Part shown: positions 28,838-36,921 of the stretch, piece after piece
How the letters are laid out: every line of letters starts with the position of its first letter
Position numbering within the stretch: the stretch's first letter is position 1
Source of the DNA: Dongia_A sp039808885
Lineage (GTDB): Bacteria; Pseudomonadota; Alphaproteobacteria; Dongiales; Dongiaceae
DNA length: 64,000 nucleotides
Direction of reading: 5' to 3'
Assembly (NCBI GenBank): GCA_039808885.1
Contig: JBDHTX010000016.1
Coordinates: forward strand, 1 to 64,000
The notes under the pieces: generated by a model
The model's input: the letters and a program-made list of their open reading frames with translations, nothing else
The model's database searches: none
What the model was told of the DNA's origin: nothing
Translations under genes and position numbers: made by a program

Positions 28838-29422
28838 TCAGGGAATGTCGTCGCCGAAATTACGGTAGAGTCCGGCGGCGGTGACGCGCACCGGCCCGGC
28901 GGGCGCGGACGCACGCAGAAAGCCCTCCGCCGCCACGTAGCTGGGGAAGGTCCAGAGCGCGATGCCGCCAGGATCGGGCGCCATCAGGCCGAGGCGCTTC
29001 AGCACGTAGACGAGGCGCCCGCCGGCGGGGAAGCGCCGGGTGAAATAGTCGCGCACCGCGCTGGAGCTCGCATCGTCCGCGGCGAAGAACTCGACCAGGT
29101 GCAGGCCATCCGGCACCTGGCCCTCGCCGAAGACCTCGTCATAGAGGCCGGCCTGGTAGAAATCGAGGGCGCGCGGCACCGGCGAGGTCGCGGCGTAGTG
29201 CTTGCCCTCGGGCGTGCGGAAGTAGTCCTCCCATTCGTCCATGCGGGCGATGGAGGCGATCTTCCACCAGCACATGTAGTGCGGCTCCGGCCCGATCTTC
29301 ATGGTGCAGCCGAGATTGGCCACCATGACATCCTGGTCGGAGACCCAGTCCTGCCGGCCGTGCTGGCGGAACAGCTCCCACGGCACGTTGCGGTCGCGCC
29401 GGATGTATTCGGCCAGGATCAT
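28838..29422 (-). CDS. Hypothetical protein in the gntR-led catabolic operon
   Basis: A 194-aa soluble protein I do not recognise. It is Trp- and Tyr-rich in its first half (HYMCWWKIASIARMDEWEDYF), and the two halves look alike in size and pattern, hinting at two ferredoxin-like (dimeric alpha/beta-barrel) repeats such as those of monooxygenase/EthD-type proteins. No signal peptide or membrane helix. It is between the binding-protein gene (70 nt upstream) and the bicupin (22 nt downstream), in the middle of a continuous operon, so a catalytic or auxiliary role in the same pathway is likely. Confidence 0.65.
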   Translation of the reverse strand: MILAEYIRRDRNVPWELFRQHGRQDWVSDQDVMVANLGCTMKIGPEPHYMCWWKIASIARMDEWEDYFRTPEGKHYAATSPVPRALDFYQAGLYDEVFGEGQVPDGLHLVEFFAADDASSSAVRDYFTRRFPAGGRLVYVLKRLGLMAPDPGGIALWTFPSYVAAEGFLRASAPAGPVRVTAAGLYRNFGDDIP

Positions 29423-29492
29423 GCGCTCACCTCGCTTGCCGGCGCGGCGGGGCCACCGGAGCGGCGCGAAGGCCGCCCCGGTCGCCGCAGCG

Positions 29493-30518
29493 TCACTGCG
29501 TGCCCGCCAGCCATTCCTTCTCGATCATGTCCTTGTTGGCGTCGACCCAGTCGCGGGCGACGTCGGCCACGTCCTTCTTGTCGACCTCCATGGCCAGGAT
29601 CCACTGGTTGACCACGTTGGCGTCCAGCTTCACCTGGCGCAGGAACTTGGAGATCTTCGGCGCGCGGTCGGCCAGCGCCTTGGAATGGGCGATGTTGACC
29701 CGTGTCGGCGGCTGGCCGCACTTGATCGAGCTCGCCTCGTACCAGTCGTTGCGCTCGCCGGGCTGGTAGAAGGTGTAGCAGCCGTTCGGGTTGTAGCGGT
29801 CAGTGCCCTTGGCGCTGTCCATGGTGTAGCCGTCGAAGGGCGGCTGCTCCAGCTCGACCAGGTCATAGGCGGCGAAGATCCATTCCGGCGTCCAGTAGTA
29901 GAAGGCGATCGGCTGCTTCTTGTCGTAGGCGTCCTTCAGCTGGGCCAGGAACACCGCCTGGTCGACGGTGGTGTATTCCATCGTCTTGTCGAAGCCGTAG
30001 GTCTTGCCGCGGACCTGCGTGTGGTTGGTGGATTCCCAGCCGACCGCGCCGGCCCACATCTCGCCCTTGCCGTTGCCGTCGCTGTCGAACAGCTTGGCGA
30101 CTTCCGGCTTGGCCAGATCCTCCAGCTTGGTGACGCCCAGGTCCTTCACATAGGCCGGCACGAAGATGCCTTCGGTGCCGAGATACGGCGTGTCGTTGAG
30201 GATGATGCTCTGGTGGCCGCCCGGCAGGACGTAGTTCTTCATCTGCTCCGGCAGGTGGTCGGTCCACATGTCGGCGACGATGTCGACCGAGCCGTCGCCC
30301 TTGTCCAGCGCCTCATAGAGCGCTTCCTGCGCCGCCGAGATGGTCTGCACGTCGGCATCCAGATACCGCGTCATCACCTCGCTCAGCACCTGCTCGATGG
30401 CCGTGGAGCCGGGCCAGTCGAGCTGGCCGATCACGACCTTGGTCTTCGCCTCCGCCGCGCCGGCCAGGCACAGCAATGATCCCGTGGCCAAGAGGGCTAT
30501 TCCGAGTTTTCGCACCAT
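29493..30518 (-). CDS. ProX/OpuAC-type ABC substrate-binding protein
   Basis: Periplasmic binding protein of 341 aa with a Sec signal (about 1-24, AEA-KT). It belongs to the glycine-betaine/carnitine/choline group: 'VVIGQLDWPGSTAIEQVLSEV', 'DMWTDHLPE', 'GWESTNHTQV' and 'YYWTPEWIFAAYDL' supply the Trp/Tyr-rich binding cage typical of quaternary-amine binding. The start at 30518 follows an AGAGGAAC site. The frame is open upstream through the permease region, but this is an overlap with a different reading frame, not a fusion. It is downstream of its permease and ATPase. Its operon is otherwise full of sugar-type enzymes, which is unusual for this transporter class. Confidence 0.9.
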   Translation of the reverse strand: MVRKLGIALLATGSLLCLAGAAEAKTKVVIGQLDWPGSTAIEQVLSEVMTRYLDADVQTISAAQEALYEALDKGDGSVDIVADMWTDHLPEQMKNYVLPGGHQSIILNDTPYLGTEGIFVPAYVKDLGVTKLEDLAKPEVAKLFDSDGNGKGEMWAGAVGWESTNHTQVRGKTYGFDKTMEYTTVDQAVFLAQLKDAYDKKQPIAFYYWTPEWIFAAYDLVELEQPPFDGYTMDSAKGTDRYNPNGCYTFYQPGERNDWYEASSIKCGQPPTRVNIAHSKALADRAPKISKFLRQVKLDANVVNQWILAMEVDKKDVADVARDWVDANKDMIEKEWLAGTQ

Positions 30519-30556
30519 GTTCCTCTCCCATCTTTCCCTGGTTGTTGGTCCAAGCC

Positions 30557-31855
30557 TTATTTGTCGCGTCCTTGCCTGCCGCTCTCCTCCCGGCCGCGCA
30601 CCACGCGGTCGAGCACCATCGCGCAGACGACGATGGCGATGCCGGCCAGGAACCCCTGGCCCGTCTTGAGATGTTGCAACGAATGCATCACGTCGAGGCC
30701 GAGGCCCCCGGCGCCGATCATGGCGGCGACCACCACCATCGACAGGCACATCATGATGGTCTGGTTGATGCCGAGGCGGATCGAGGGAATCGCCAGCGGC
30801 AACTCGACCTTGAACAGCATCTGCGCCGGGCTGGCGCCGAAGGCATCTGCCGCCTCGCGCACATGGGCGGGCACATGGCGGATGCCGAGCGCGGTCAGGC
30901 GCACCATCGGCGGCAGCGCGAAAATGACCGTGGCGATGACGCCGGGCGGCTTGCCGATGGAGAAGAAGGCGACCGCCGGGATCAGGTACACGAAGGTCGG
31001 CAGCGTCTGCATGATGTCGAGGATCGGCTCGATCACCGCATTGGTGCGCCGGCTCTTGGCGCAGAGCACGCCCAGGGGAATGCCGAGCACCACGCAGATC
31101 ACGACCGAAGTCGCGATCAGCGCCATGGTCCCCATGCTCTTTTCCCAGAAGCCGAACAGGCCGAGATAGGCGAGGCCGCAGGCGGCGAAGATCATCGCGC
31201 GCCGGCCGGACAATCGCCAGGCGAGCAGCACCGAGGCCAGCGCCACCACCGGCCATGGCGTGGCGATGAAGCAGGCCTCGATGAAGTTGAGGATCGCGCG
31301 CAGGCCGGCGGTCAGGGAATCGAAAAAGGCGACCCAGCTTTTCTTCGCCCAGTCGATGGCGACGTCGATGACATGCGCGGTGGCGTTGTCCAGGCCGTTC
31401 GGCGCCGGGAAGGCAGCGATGCCGGCAGCCGGCTCCACCGCGACGAAACGATAGACGGTCAGGCCGTAGCAGAGCACGACCAGGACGACGCCGATCAGCA
31501 GCCCCGCCCGGGACGGAACGGCGGCCTGCGCCGATCTCTGCAGGCGCTGCCGCAGCCAGGGCCCGATGGCGCCGAGCCCAAGGCGCACCAGCAGCACCAG
31601 CGCCACGCCCAGCAGGACCTGGCCGGCGAAGCTCTGCCCCTCCTCCGCCGCGACCGGCCACAGGCCGGTGGCGATCGCGACCAAGCCGACCAGCTCGATC
31701 GTCGCGGTCCAGAAGAAGGTGATCCACAGCGCCGACCGCGCCGCCCAGAGGGGGCCCAGCAGCAACGCCGCCGCGCTGAAGCGGAAGGCCGGCGCCAGCG
31801 ATTCCGTCGCCGCCTGGCGGGCCGCGATCTCCTCGGTCGTCGGCAGGTCAGCCAT
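30557..31855 (-). CDS. ProW/OpuAB-type ABC permease
   Basis: Inner-membrane permease of 432 aa, with the typical long hydrophobic N-terminal region before the core (about 190-410). The EAA-type coupling loop is 'EAADAFGASPAQMLFKVELP'. The start at 31855 overlaps the ATPase stop by 8 nt. The N-terminal part is longer than in E. coli ProW and adds further membrane segments, as seen in some alphaproteobacterial relatives. Partner of 29493-30518 and 31848-32930. Confidence 0.9.
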   Translation of the reverse strand: MADLPTTEEIAARQAATESLAPAFRFSAAALLLGPLWAARSALWITFFWTATIELVGLVAIATGLWPVAAEEGQSFAGQVLLGVALVLLVRLGLGAIGPWLRQRLQRSAQAAVPSRAGLLIGVVLVVLCYGLTVYRFVAVEPAAGIAAFPAPNGLDNATAHVIDVAIDWAKKSWVAFFDSLTAGLRAILNFIEACFIATPWPVVALASVLLAWRLSGRRAMIFAACGLAYLGLFGFWEKSMGTMALIATSVVICVVLGIPLGVLCAKSRRTNAVIEPILDIMQTLPTFVYLIPAVAFFSIGKPPGVIATVIFALPPMVRLTALGIRHVPAHVREAADAFGASPAQMLFKVELPLAIPSIRLGINQTIMMCLSMVVVAAMIGAGGLGLDVMHSLQHLKTGQGFLAGIAIVVCAMVLDRVVRGREESGRQGRDK

Positions 31856-32930
31856 GATGCGACCTCGCCTGCACGTTGCGCAGCAATGTGTCCTTGTCGA
31901 CGAGGCCGATGGCGTTGCCCGCCGGGTCGACCACGAGGGCGGCCGGGCTGCCTTCGGCCAGCATGGCAACCAGGTCGGCGAGCTCGGCATCCTCGCCGAC
32001 GCGCGGGCACGTGGCCTGCAAGGCGGCAAGGTCGGCCGGGAGCGGCGCCATGACGTCGCTGGCGCGCAGCACCTCGATGGGCGAGATCCCGCCGACGAAG
32101 GCCGCCACGTAGTCATCGGCCGGGCTGCGCACGATCTCGCGCGCGCTGCCGACCTGGATCAGCCTGCCGTCGCGCATGATGGCGATGCGCGAGCCGAAGC
32201 GCATGGCCTCGTCCAGGTCGTGGGTGATGAAGATGGTGGTCTTGCGCATGGCCCGGGTCAGCTGCAGGAACTCGTCCTGCAGCTGCCGGCGGATCAGCGG
32301 GTCGAGCGCGCCGAAGGGCTCGTCCATCAGCAGGATGTCGGGATCGCCGGCCAGGGCGCGCGCCAGCCCGACGCGCTGCTGCATGCCGCCGGAAAGCTCG
32401 TGCGGCCAGCGATGCCCCCAATCGGCGAGGTCGACCAGCTTCAACATCTCCTGCGCGCGGGCGTAGCGTTGCGCGGCGGGAACCTCGCGCAATTCCAGGC
32501 CGAAGGCGACGTTCTCGATCACCGTGCGATGCGGCAGCAGCGCGAAGTTCTGGAACACCATGCCGATCTTCTCGGCGCGGATGCGGCGCAGCTCGGCGCC
32601 GCGCTTGCCGGCGATGTCCTGGCCGTCGATCAGGATCTGCCCGGCGGTCGGCTGGATGAGGCCGTTGATGTGGCGCACCAGGGTCGACTTGCCGCTGCCC
32701 GACAGGCCCATGACGCAGAAGATCTCGCCGCTCCTGACCTGGAAGCTCACCCCGGCGACACCCACCACGCAATCATAGCGCTGCATCACCTCGGCCTTGC
32801 TGAGGCCCTGCTCGCGCAAGGCGGCCAAGGCCCGTTCCGGATTCGGCCCGAAGATCTTCCACACGTCGCGGCATTCGACCGCAACGCGCGCGGCGGCCTC
32901 GCGTGCCGGGCCTTGCGCCAGCGCGCTCAC
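31848..32930 (-). CDS. ProV/OpuAA-type ABC ATPase with C-terminal CBS-like domain
   Basis: Cytosolic ATPase of 360 aa. Walker A is GLSGSGKS at 75-82, the signature LSGGMQQRVG near 182-191, and Walker B ILLMDEPFGALD near 202-213. The N-terminal ~55 residues include the ProV-type 'IFGPNPERAL' extension, and the last ~60 residues resemble a CBS module (AALVVDPAGNAIGLVDKDTLL), which in relatives senses ionic strength or nucleotides. It begins the transporter section, 82 nt after the SDR gene. Confidence 0.92.
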   Translation of the reverse strand: MSALAQGPAREAAARVAVECRDVWKIFGPNPERALAALREQGLSKAEVMQRYDCVVGVAGVSFQVRSGEIFCVMGLSGSGKSTLVRHINGLIQPTAGQILIDGQDIAGKRGAELRRIRAEKIGMVFQNFALLPHRTVIENVAFGLELREVPAAQRYARAQEMLKLVDLADWGHRWPHELSGGMQQRVGLARALAGDPDILLMDEPFGALDPLIRRQLQDEFLQLTRAMRKTTIFITHDLDEAMRFGSRIAIMRDGRLIQVGSAREIVRSPADDYVAAFVGGISPIEVLRASDVMAPLPADLAALQATCPRVGEDAELADLVAMLAEGSPAALVVDPAGNAIGLVDKDTLLRNVQARSHHG

Positions 32931-33012
32931 CGCGTCGGTCTCCTCGAGCCTGGCATCGCGCTGCTCTCCCCGATCCGCGTCATGCCCCGTCCTCTGGCAT
33001 CAGAGTCCTTCG

Positions 33013-33780
33013 TCACCAATAGCTGCCGAGCGAGACGGTGATGGCCTCGCCATTCACCGCCGCCGCCTCGTCGCTGCACAGATAGCCGGCCACGTTGGCC
33101 ACCTCTTCCGGCGTCACCAGGCGGCGCGCCGGATTGGCGGCGGCGCGCTCCGCCCAGATCGCCTCGACGCCCAGCCCGCGCTGTGCCGCCTCCTGCTCGG
33201 CGTCGCGCTCGGCCATGCGGGTGCGCACCCAGCCGGGCAGGATCGCGTTGCAGGTGGCGTTGAACGGCGCCAGGTCCTGCGCCACCGAGCGCATCAGGCC
33301 GATGATGCCATGCTTGGAGGCGCAATAGGGCGACATGGCGGGCGCGCCCACTTCGCCCGCCGTCGAGCTGACCATCACCACGCGGCCCCAGCCGATGCGG
33401 CGGATGTCCTGCGCCGCGGCCTTGGTGAGCTCGAAGGGCGCGTCGAGATTGACCGCCATGGTGGCGCGCCAGCCATCGCTGCTCTGCTCCCAGATCGGCC
33501 GGTCGAGCGAGCCGCCGCGCCCCGCCGCATTCACCAGGATGCCGATGGGACCAAGCCGCCGCGCGGCGGCGGCTACTTCGGCGCAGGCCTCCGGCGTCTC
33601 CAGCCCGAGGGCGAGCGGTGTGACATCGGCCTCCGCCGCCAGCGCCGCGAGGCGCGGCTGGTCGCGCCCGACCGCCAGGACCTTCGCGCCGCGCGCCGCC
33701 AGCAGCACGGCGATCGCCCGGCCGATGCCGCTGCTGGCACCGGTGACGATGGCGATGCGTCCGGCGAGGGCGGCGGCCAT
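33013..33780 (-). CDS. Short-chain dehydrogenase/reductase
   Basis: A 255-aa classical SDR. The cofactor motif TGASSGIG is at 13-20, 'NAAGRG' follows near 87, and the catalytic YCASK is near 150-155 after a VSSTAGEVG strand, so all key residues are present. The start at 33780 is 2 nt after the aldolase stop. NAD(H) versus NADP(H) is not predictable with confidence. It probably oxidises or reduces a sugar or polyol carbonyl in the same pathway as the neighbouring zinc dehydrogenase, kinase and aldolase. Confidence 0.9.
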   Translation of the reverse strand: MAAALAGRIAIVTGASSGIGRAIAVLLAARGAKVLAVGRDQPRLAALAAEADVTPLALGLETPEACAEVAAAARRLGPIGILVNAAGRGGSLDRPIWEQSSDGWRATMAVNLDAPFELTKAAAQDIRRIGWGRVVMVSSTAGEVGAPAMSPYCASKHGIIGLMRSVAQDLAPFNATCNAILPGWVRTRMAERDAEQEAAQRGLGVEAIWAERAAANPARRLVTPEEVANVAGYLCSDEAAAVNGEAITVSLGSYW

Positions 33781-33782
33781 GC

Positions 33783-34538
33783 TCAGTGTCCCTTCGTTCC
33801 GTGCACGATTTCGACCAGCTGGCGCACGGTGGCGGCGGGATCGGCCGAGGCCCAGACGTTGCGGCCGAAGGCGACGCCCGCGGCTCCGCCCTGCATCGCC
33901 GTCGCGACGTCCTTGAACAATTGCGCGCGGTCGCCGGCGACGGCGCCGCCCGCCAGGATCACCGGCACGCCGCAGGCGGCCGAGGCCGGCATGGTCGAGG
34001 GCGGATTGGGCATCGTCGTCTTGATCGCGTGGGCGCCGATCTCCTGGCCCGCGCGGCAGGCGGCGGCGATGGCGTCGGGCGCCGCGGCATCGGGGAAGCG
34101 GGCGCTTTCCACCGGCATGATCTCGCACAGGTAGGAAATGCCGGCCCGGTCGCAATCGGCGGCCAGCCGCCCGGCCACCCGCAGCGCCTCGCCCTCGAAC
34201 GGCGCGCCCAGCTGGATGTAGGTCAGCACCGTGCCGATGCCCAGGCGCTGGGCATCCTCGATGGTCCAGCTCATCAAGTACTCGGTGATCGCGTAGGAGG
34301 AGCCCAGGGTCACGATGGTGTTGTCCAGCTTCAGGATCGGCTTGGCCTTGCCGAGATCCTCGCGGAAGTCACGGATGGTGCCGTAGCTGGCGATGATCGC
34401 GTCGGCACCCGCCGTGCTCACCTGGCGCAGCAGGGTGGAGCGGTCCTCCAGCCCCGGGCAGGGCCAGGAATACATCGCGTGGTCGATGGCGACGATGACG
34501 GCGCGGCCGTCGGCGGCAAGGAAATCGGCCGGCTTCAT
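33783..34538 (-). CDS. DhnA/LsrF/DeoC-type class I aldolase
   Basis: A 251-aa TIM-barrel aldolase of the DhnA/LacD/LsrF group. 'VIVAIDHAMYSWP' (14-26) is the family opening, 'IKTTMP' near 172-177 carries the probable Schiff-base lysine, and 'ILAGGAVAGDRAQLF' and 'GAAGVAFGRNVWAS' form the phosphate-binding end. It should cleave a phosphorylated keto-sugar, made by the FGGY kinase in the same operon. The start overlaps the zinc dehydrogenase stop by 4 nt. LsrF itself acts on phospho-AI-2, but the other lsr genes are missing, so that role is unlikely. Confidence 0.86.
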   Translation of the reverse strand: MKPADFLAADGRAVIVAIDHAMYSWPCPGLEDRSTLLRQVSTAGADAIIASYGTIRDFREDLGKAKPILKLDNTIVTLGSSYAITEYLMSWTIEDAQRLGIGTVLTYIQLGAPFEGEALRVAGRLAADCDRAGISYLCEIMPVESARFPDAAAPDAIAAACRAGQEIGAHAIKTTMPNPPSTMPASAACGVPVILAGGAVAGDRAQLFKDVATAMQGGAAGVAFGRNVWASADPAATVRQLVEIVHGTKGH

Positions 34539-35527
34539 CGCTGCGGCCCCGGAACGAACATGATCTTCAATCCTTCAAAGCTCTGCCGGCGCACCAGCGC
34601 GCTTTCGACGTCGTCGAAGCCGCAGGTCCCGGTCACCAGTTTCTGGAACGGGTATTTCGGATCGACCAGCAGCTCGAGCGCCAGGTCGTAGCGCTTGCGC
34701 ACCTGGTTGGGCGGGGTGCCGATCCACTCGCTGCCCACCACCGCGATCTCGCGATAGTGGATGTCGTTGAGGTTGATCATCGCCTGCGGCCGGTTGCCGA
34801 AACCGGCGAACAGCACCACGCGGCCGCCGGGCCGGCAGGCGGCGATGCAATCATTGACCAGGTCCGGATTGCCGATGGTGAGGATGACGCCATGCACGCC
34901 CTCGCCCTTCGACCATTCCTTCACCTGTGCCCGCCAGTCCGCCGCGTCGATGGCGCGCTCGGCGCCGAACTCGACGGCGAGGGCGCGGCGCTGGCCGAGC
35001 GGCTCGACCACCAGCACCTTGGCGCCGATCCGCGCCGCCTCGACGATGATCTTCAGCCCCATGGCGCCGGCGGCGATCACCACCAGCCGGTCGCCGGGAC
35101 CGATCCGTGCCTGGTCATGCACCGCATGCAGGCAATCGGCGAGCGGCTCCACCAGGATGGCGCGCTCCAGCGCCAGGTCTTCCGGCATGCGCAAGGGCCC
35201 GCGCGACCAGGGGATCGGCTGCACCGGGATGGTCGCGTATTCGGCATAGCCGCCATATACGTCGCCGTAGAGGCGATCGCCCACCTTCCAGCTGTCGACG
35301 CCGGCGCCGACATCGGCGACGCGGCCGACCCATTCATGGCCGGGATTGAAGGGGTATTCGCCGTCATTGACGCCGATCTCGTATTTGCGTGAATCCGTCG
35401 CGCAGACGCCGCAAGCCTCGAGCTTGACCAGCAGCTGGCCCGGCGCCGGCTCGGGAATCGGGACCTGCTCGACCTGCAGATCGCGGATCCCGTGCAGCCG
35501 CGCGACGCGCATCAAGCCCTTCGGCAT
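34535..35527 (-). CDS. Zinc-type medium-chain alcohol/polyol dehydrogenase
   Basis: A 330-aa MDR-family NAD(P)-dependent dehydrogenase. Catalytic zinc ligands are Cys42 (CGVCATD), His64 and Glu65 (GHEWVG); a nucleotide-binding 'GAMGLKIIVEA' follows near 155. The four-cysteine structural-zinc lobe common in polyol dehydrogenases is absent: the segment after 'GDVYGGYAEY' has no cysteines. Start 35527 is favoured by a GAGGAGG site 6 nt upstream; this overlaps the kinase gene by 16 nt. An ATG at 35512 that shares a base with the kinase stop is possible but less supported. Likely oxidises a sugar or polyol before or after phosphorylation. Confidence 0.88.
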   Translation of the reverse strand: MPKGLMRVARLHGIRDLQVEQVPIPEPAPGQLLVKLEACGVCATDSRKYEIGVNDGEYPFNPGHEWVGRVADVGAGVDSWKVGDRLYGDVYGGYAEYATIPVQPIPWSRGPLRMPEDLALERAILVEPLADCLHAVHDQARIGPGDRLVVIAAGAMGLKIIVEAARIGAKVLVVEPLGQRRALAVEFGAERAIDAADWRAQVKEWSKGEGVHGVILTIGNPDLVNDCIAACRPGGRVVLFAGFGNRPQAMINLNDIHYREIAVVGSEWIGTPPNQVRKRYDLALELLVDPKYPFQKLVTGTCGFDDVESALVRRQSFEGLKIMFVPGPQR

Positions 35528-36921
35528 AAATCCTCCTCGGTGGTGGCCATGCGCCCCAGCGCATGCAGGGATGGGGCGAGCGCCGGATAGAGCGCCCGGT
35601 AGGTCTCCAGCATCTCGCGATAGCGCGCGTGGCGCGCCGGGTCGGGATGGATGCGCTTCTCGATCCTCGCCTGGACATTGCGGCCGAGCGCGCGCAGAGC
35701 CAGCATCGCCGGCCCGACCGCCTCGCCGGCATGGGCGGCGATCTCCAGGATCAGGCCCGTGGCGTTGCTGACAGCGCTGGCGAGCGCCGCGTTGCGGGTA
35801 CCGCCGCCGCCCGCATGCGCCAGCTCGCAGCGCCCGGTCTGGCGCAGCAGGCGCTCGCTGAGGTCGAGGGCGGAGAGCGCAATGCCGTCGATGGTTGCGC
35901 GATGCAGCTCCGCGGCATTGGTCTGCAGGCTGGCGCCCAGCACGGCGCCGCGCGCGTCATTGTCCCAGATCGGCGCGCGCTCGCCGGCGAAATAGGGCAG
36001 CAGCAGCAGGCCGCCGGCGCCGGGCGGCAGATCCGCCGCGGCGGCGACGGCCTGCGGGCCATAGAGCTGCGCCGACCAGTCGAGCAGCGCCCCGCAGGCC
36101 GAGGTCCAGCCGCCGAGAAAGACGCCCGCGCCGTGATGCGGCGTCGTGCGCAGGCCATCCTGCGCCACGGCCTGTGCCACCACCCGGCCGAGCACCAGGG
36201 TCGAGCCGAGCAGGATGCCGAGATCGCCGGCCGCGCGCATGCCGATGGCGGCGAAATCGACATAGGAATCGCAGCCGCCGATGGCGACCGGAATGCCGGG
36301 CGGCAGGCCCAGGCGCTGCGCCATGCCGGGCAGCAGGCCGCCGGCGATGTCCTGCGCCTCGCGCGGGTCCGGCAAGGGCAGGATCGGCTTGAGGCCGGGC
36401 GCCAGGTGATAGGAGGCGGTGGCGCGGTCGATGGTCGGCACCCCGGTCAGGGCGGCGACGATATAGCCCGCCGCGTCCACCACCCAGCGCGCCCGGGCGA
36501 AGCGCTTCGGCTGCGTGTCGCGCAGCCACAACAGCTTCGGCGCCGTGTGGTCGAGACTCATCGCCTCGTCACCAAGCTGCAGCTCGCGCTTCAGCCGCTG
36601 CCGATGCGCCTCGGACCGCGCGTCGATGCCGAACAGCGGCGCCGGGCCGACCGGCTCCAGATTTTCGTCGAGCAGGACCGGGCAAGGGCCGAGCGCGCCG
36701 ATGGCGATGGCGTCGACCGAGGCCAGGTCGGCATCGGCGAGCGCCGCGCGCGCGGCGCCGATGGCGGCCTCCAGCCAGGCCTTCGGATCGGCCTCCGGCG
36801 CATGCGCCTCGCGCGTCGGGATGGCGCAGCGCCCCCGCCCGATCAGCTCCATGTCCTCGCGCAGCACTGCGGCGCGCGCCCCGCTCAGCCCCAGATCGAT
36901 GCCGAGCGTCACGCGCATCAC
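35512..36921 (-). CDS. FGGY-family carbohydrate kinase
   Basis: A 469-aa two-domain FGGY kinase. The N-terminal 'TLGIDLGLSGARAAV' (5-19) is the ATP-phosphate loop, 'PVAIGGCDSYVDF' near 210 and 'HAGGGGTRNAALASAVSNATG' near 375 belong to the second domain. It phosphorylates a pentose, hexose or polyol (xylulokinase, glycerol kinase and LsrK are relatives). The start overlaps the GntR stop by 4 nt and the end overlaps the zinc dehydrogenase by 16 nt, so the first three operon genes are tightly coupled. Specificity is not deducible. Confidence 0.9.
   Translation of the reverse strand: MMRVTLGIDLGLSGARAAVLREDMELIGRGRCAIPTREAHAPEADPKAWLEAAIGAARAALADADLASVDAIAIGALGPCPVLLDENLEPVGPAPLFGIDARSEAHRQRLKRELQLGDEAMSLDHTAPKLLWLRDTQPKRFARARWVVDAAGYIVAALTGVPTIDRATASYHLAPGLKPILPLPDPREAQDIAGGLLPGMAQRLGLPPGIPVAIGGCDSYVDFAAIGMRAAGDLGILLGSTLVLGRVVAQAVAQDGLRTTPHHGAGVFLGGWTSACGALLDWSAQLYGPQAVAAAADLPPGAGGLLLLPYFAGERAPIWDNDARGAVLGASLQTNAAELHRATIDGIALSALDLSERLLRQTGRCELAHAGGGGTRNAALASAVSNATGLILEIAAHAGEAVGPAMLALRALGRNVQARIEKRIHPDPARHARYREMLETYRALYPALAPSLHALGRMATTEEDLCRRA

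Noticed and set aside
29493..31727. A 744-codon frame suggesting a permease-binding-protein fusion
   Set aside because: The upstream half is out of frame with the true permease and only overlaps it; a signal peptide and ribosome site at 30518 mark the real start.
33783..36921. lsr-type AI-2 processing (FGGY kinase as LsrK, aldolase as LsrF)
   Set aside because: No LsrACDB importer, LsrG or LsrR is nearby; the importer is ProU-type and the regulator GntR-type.
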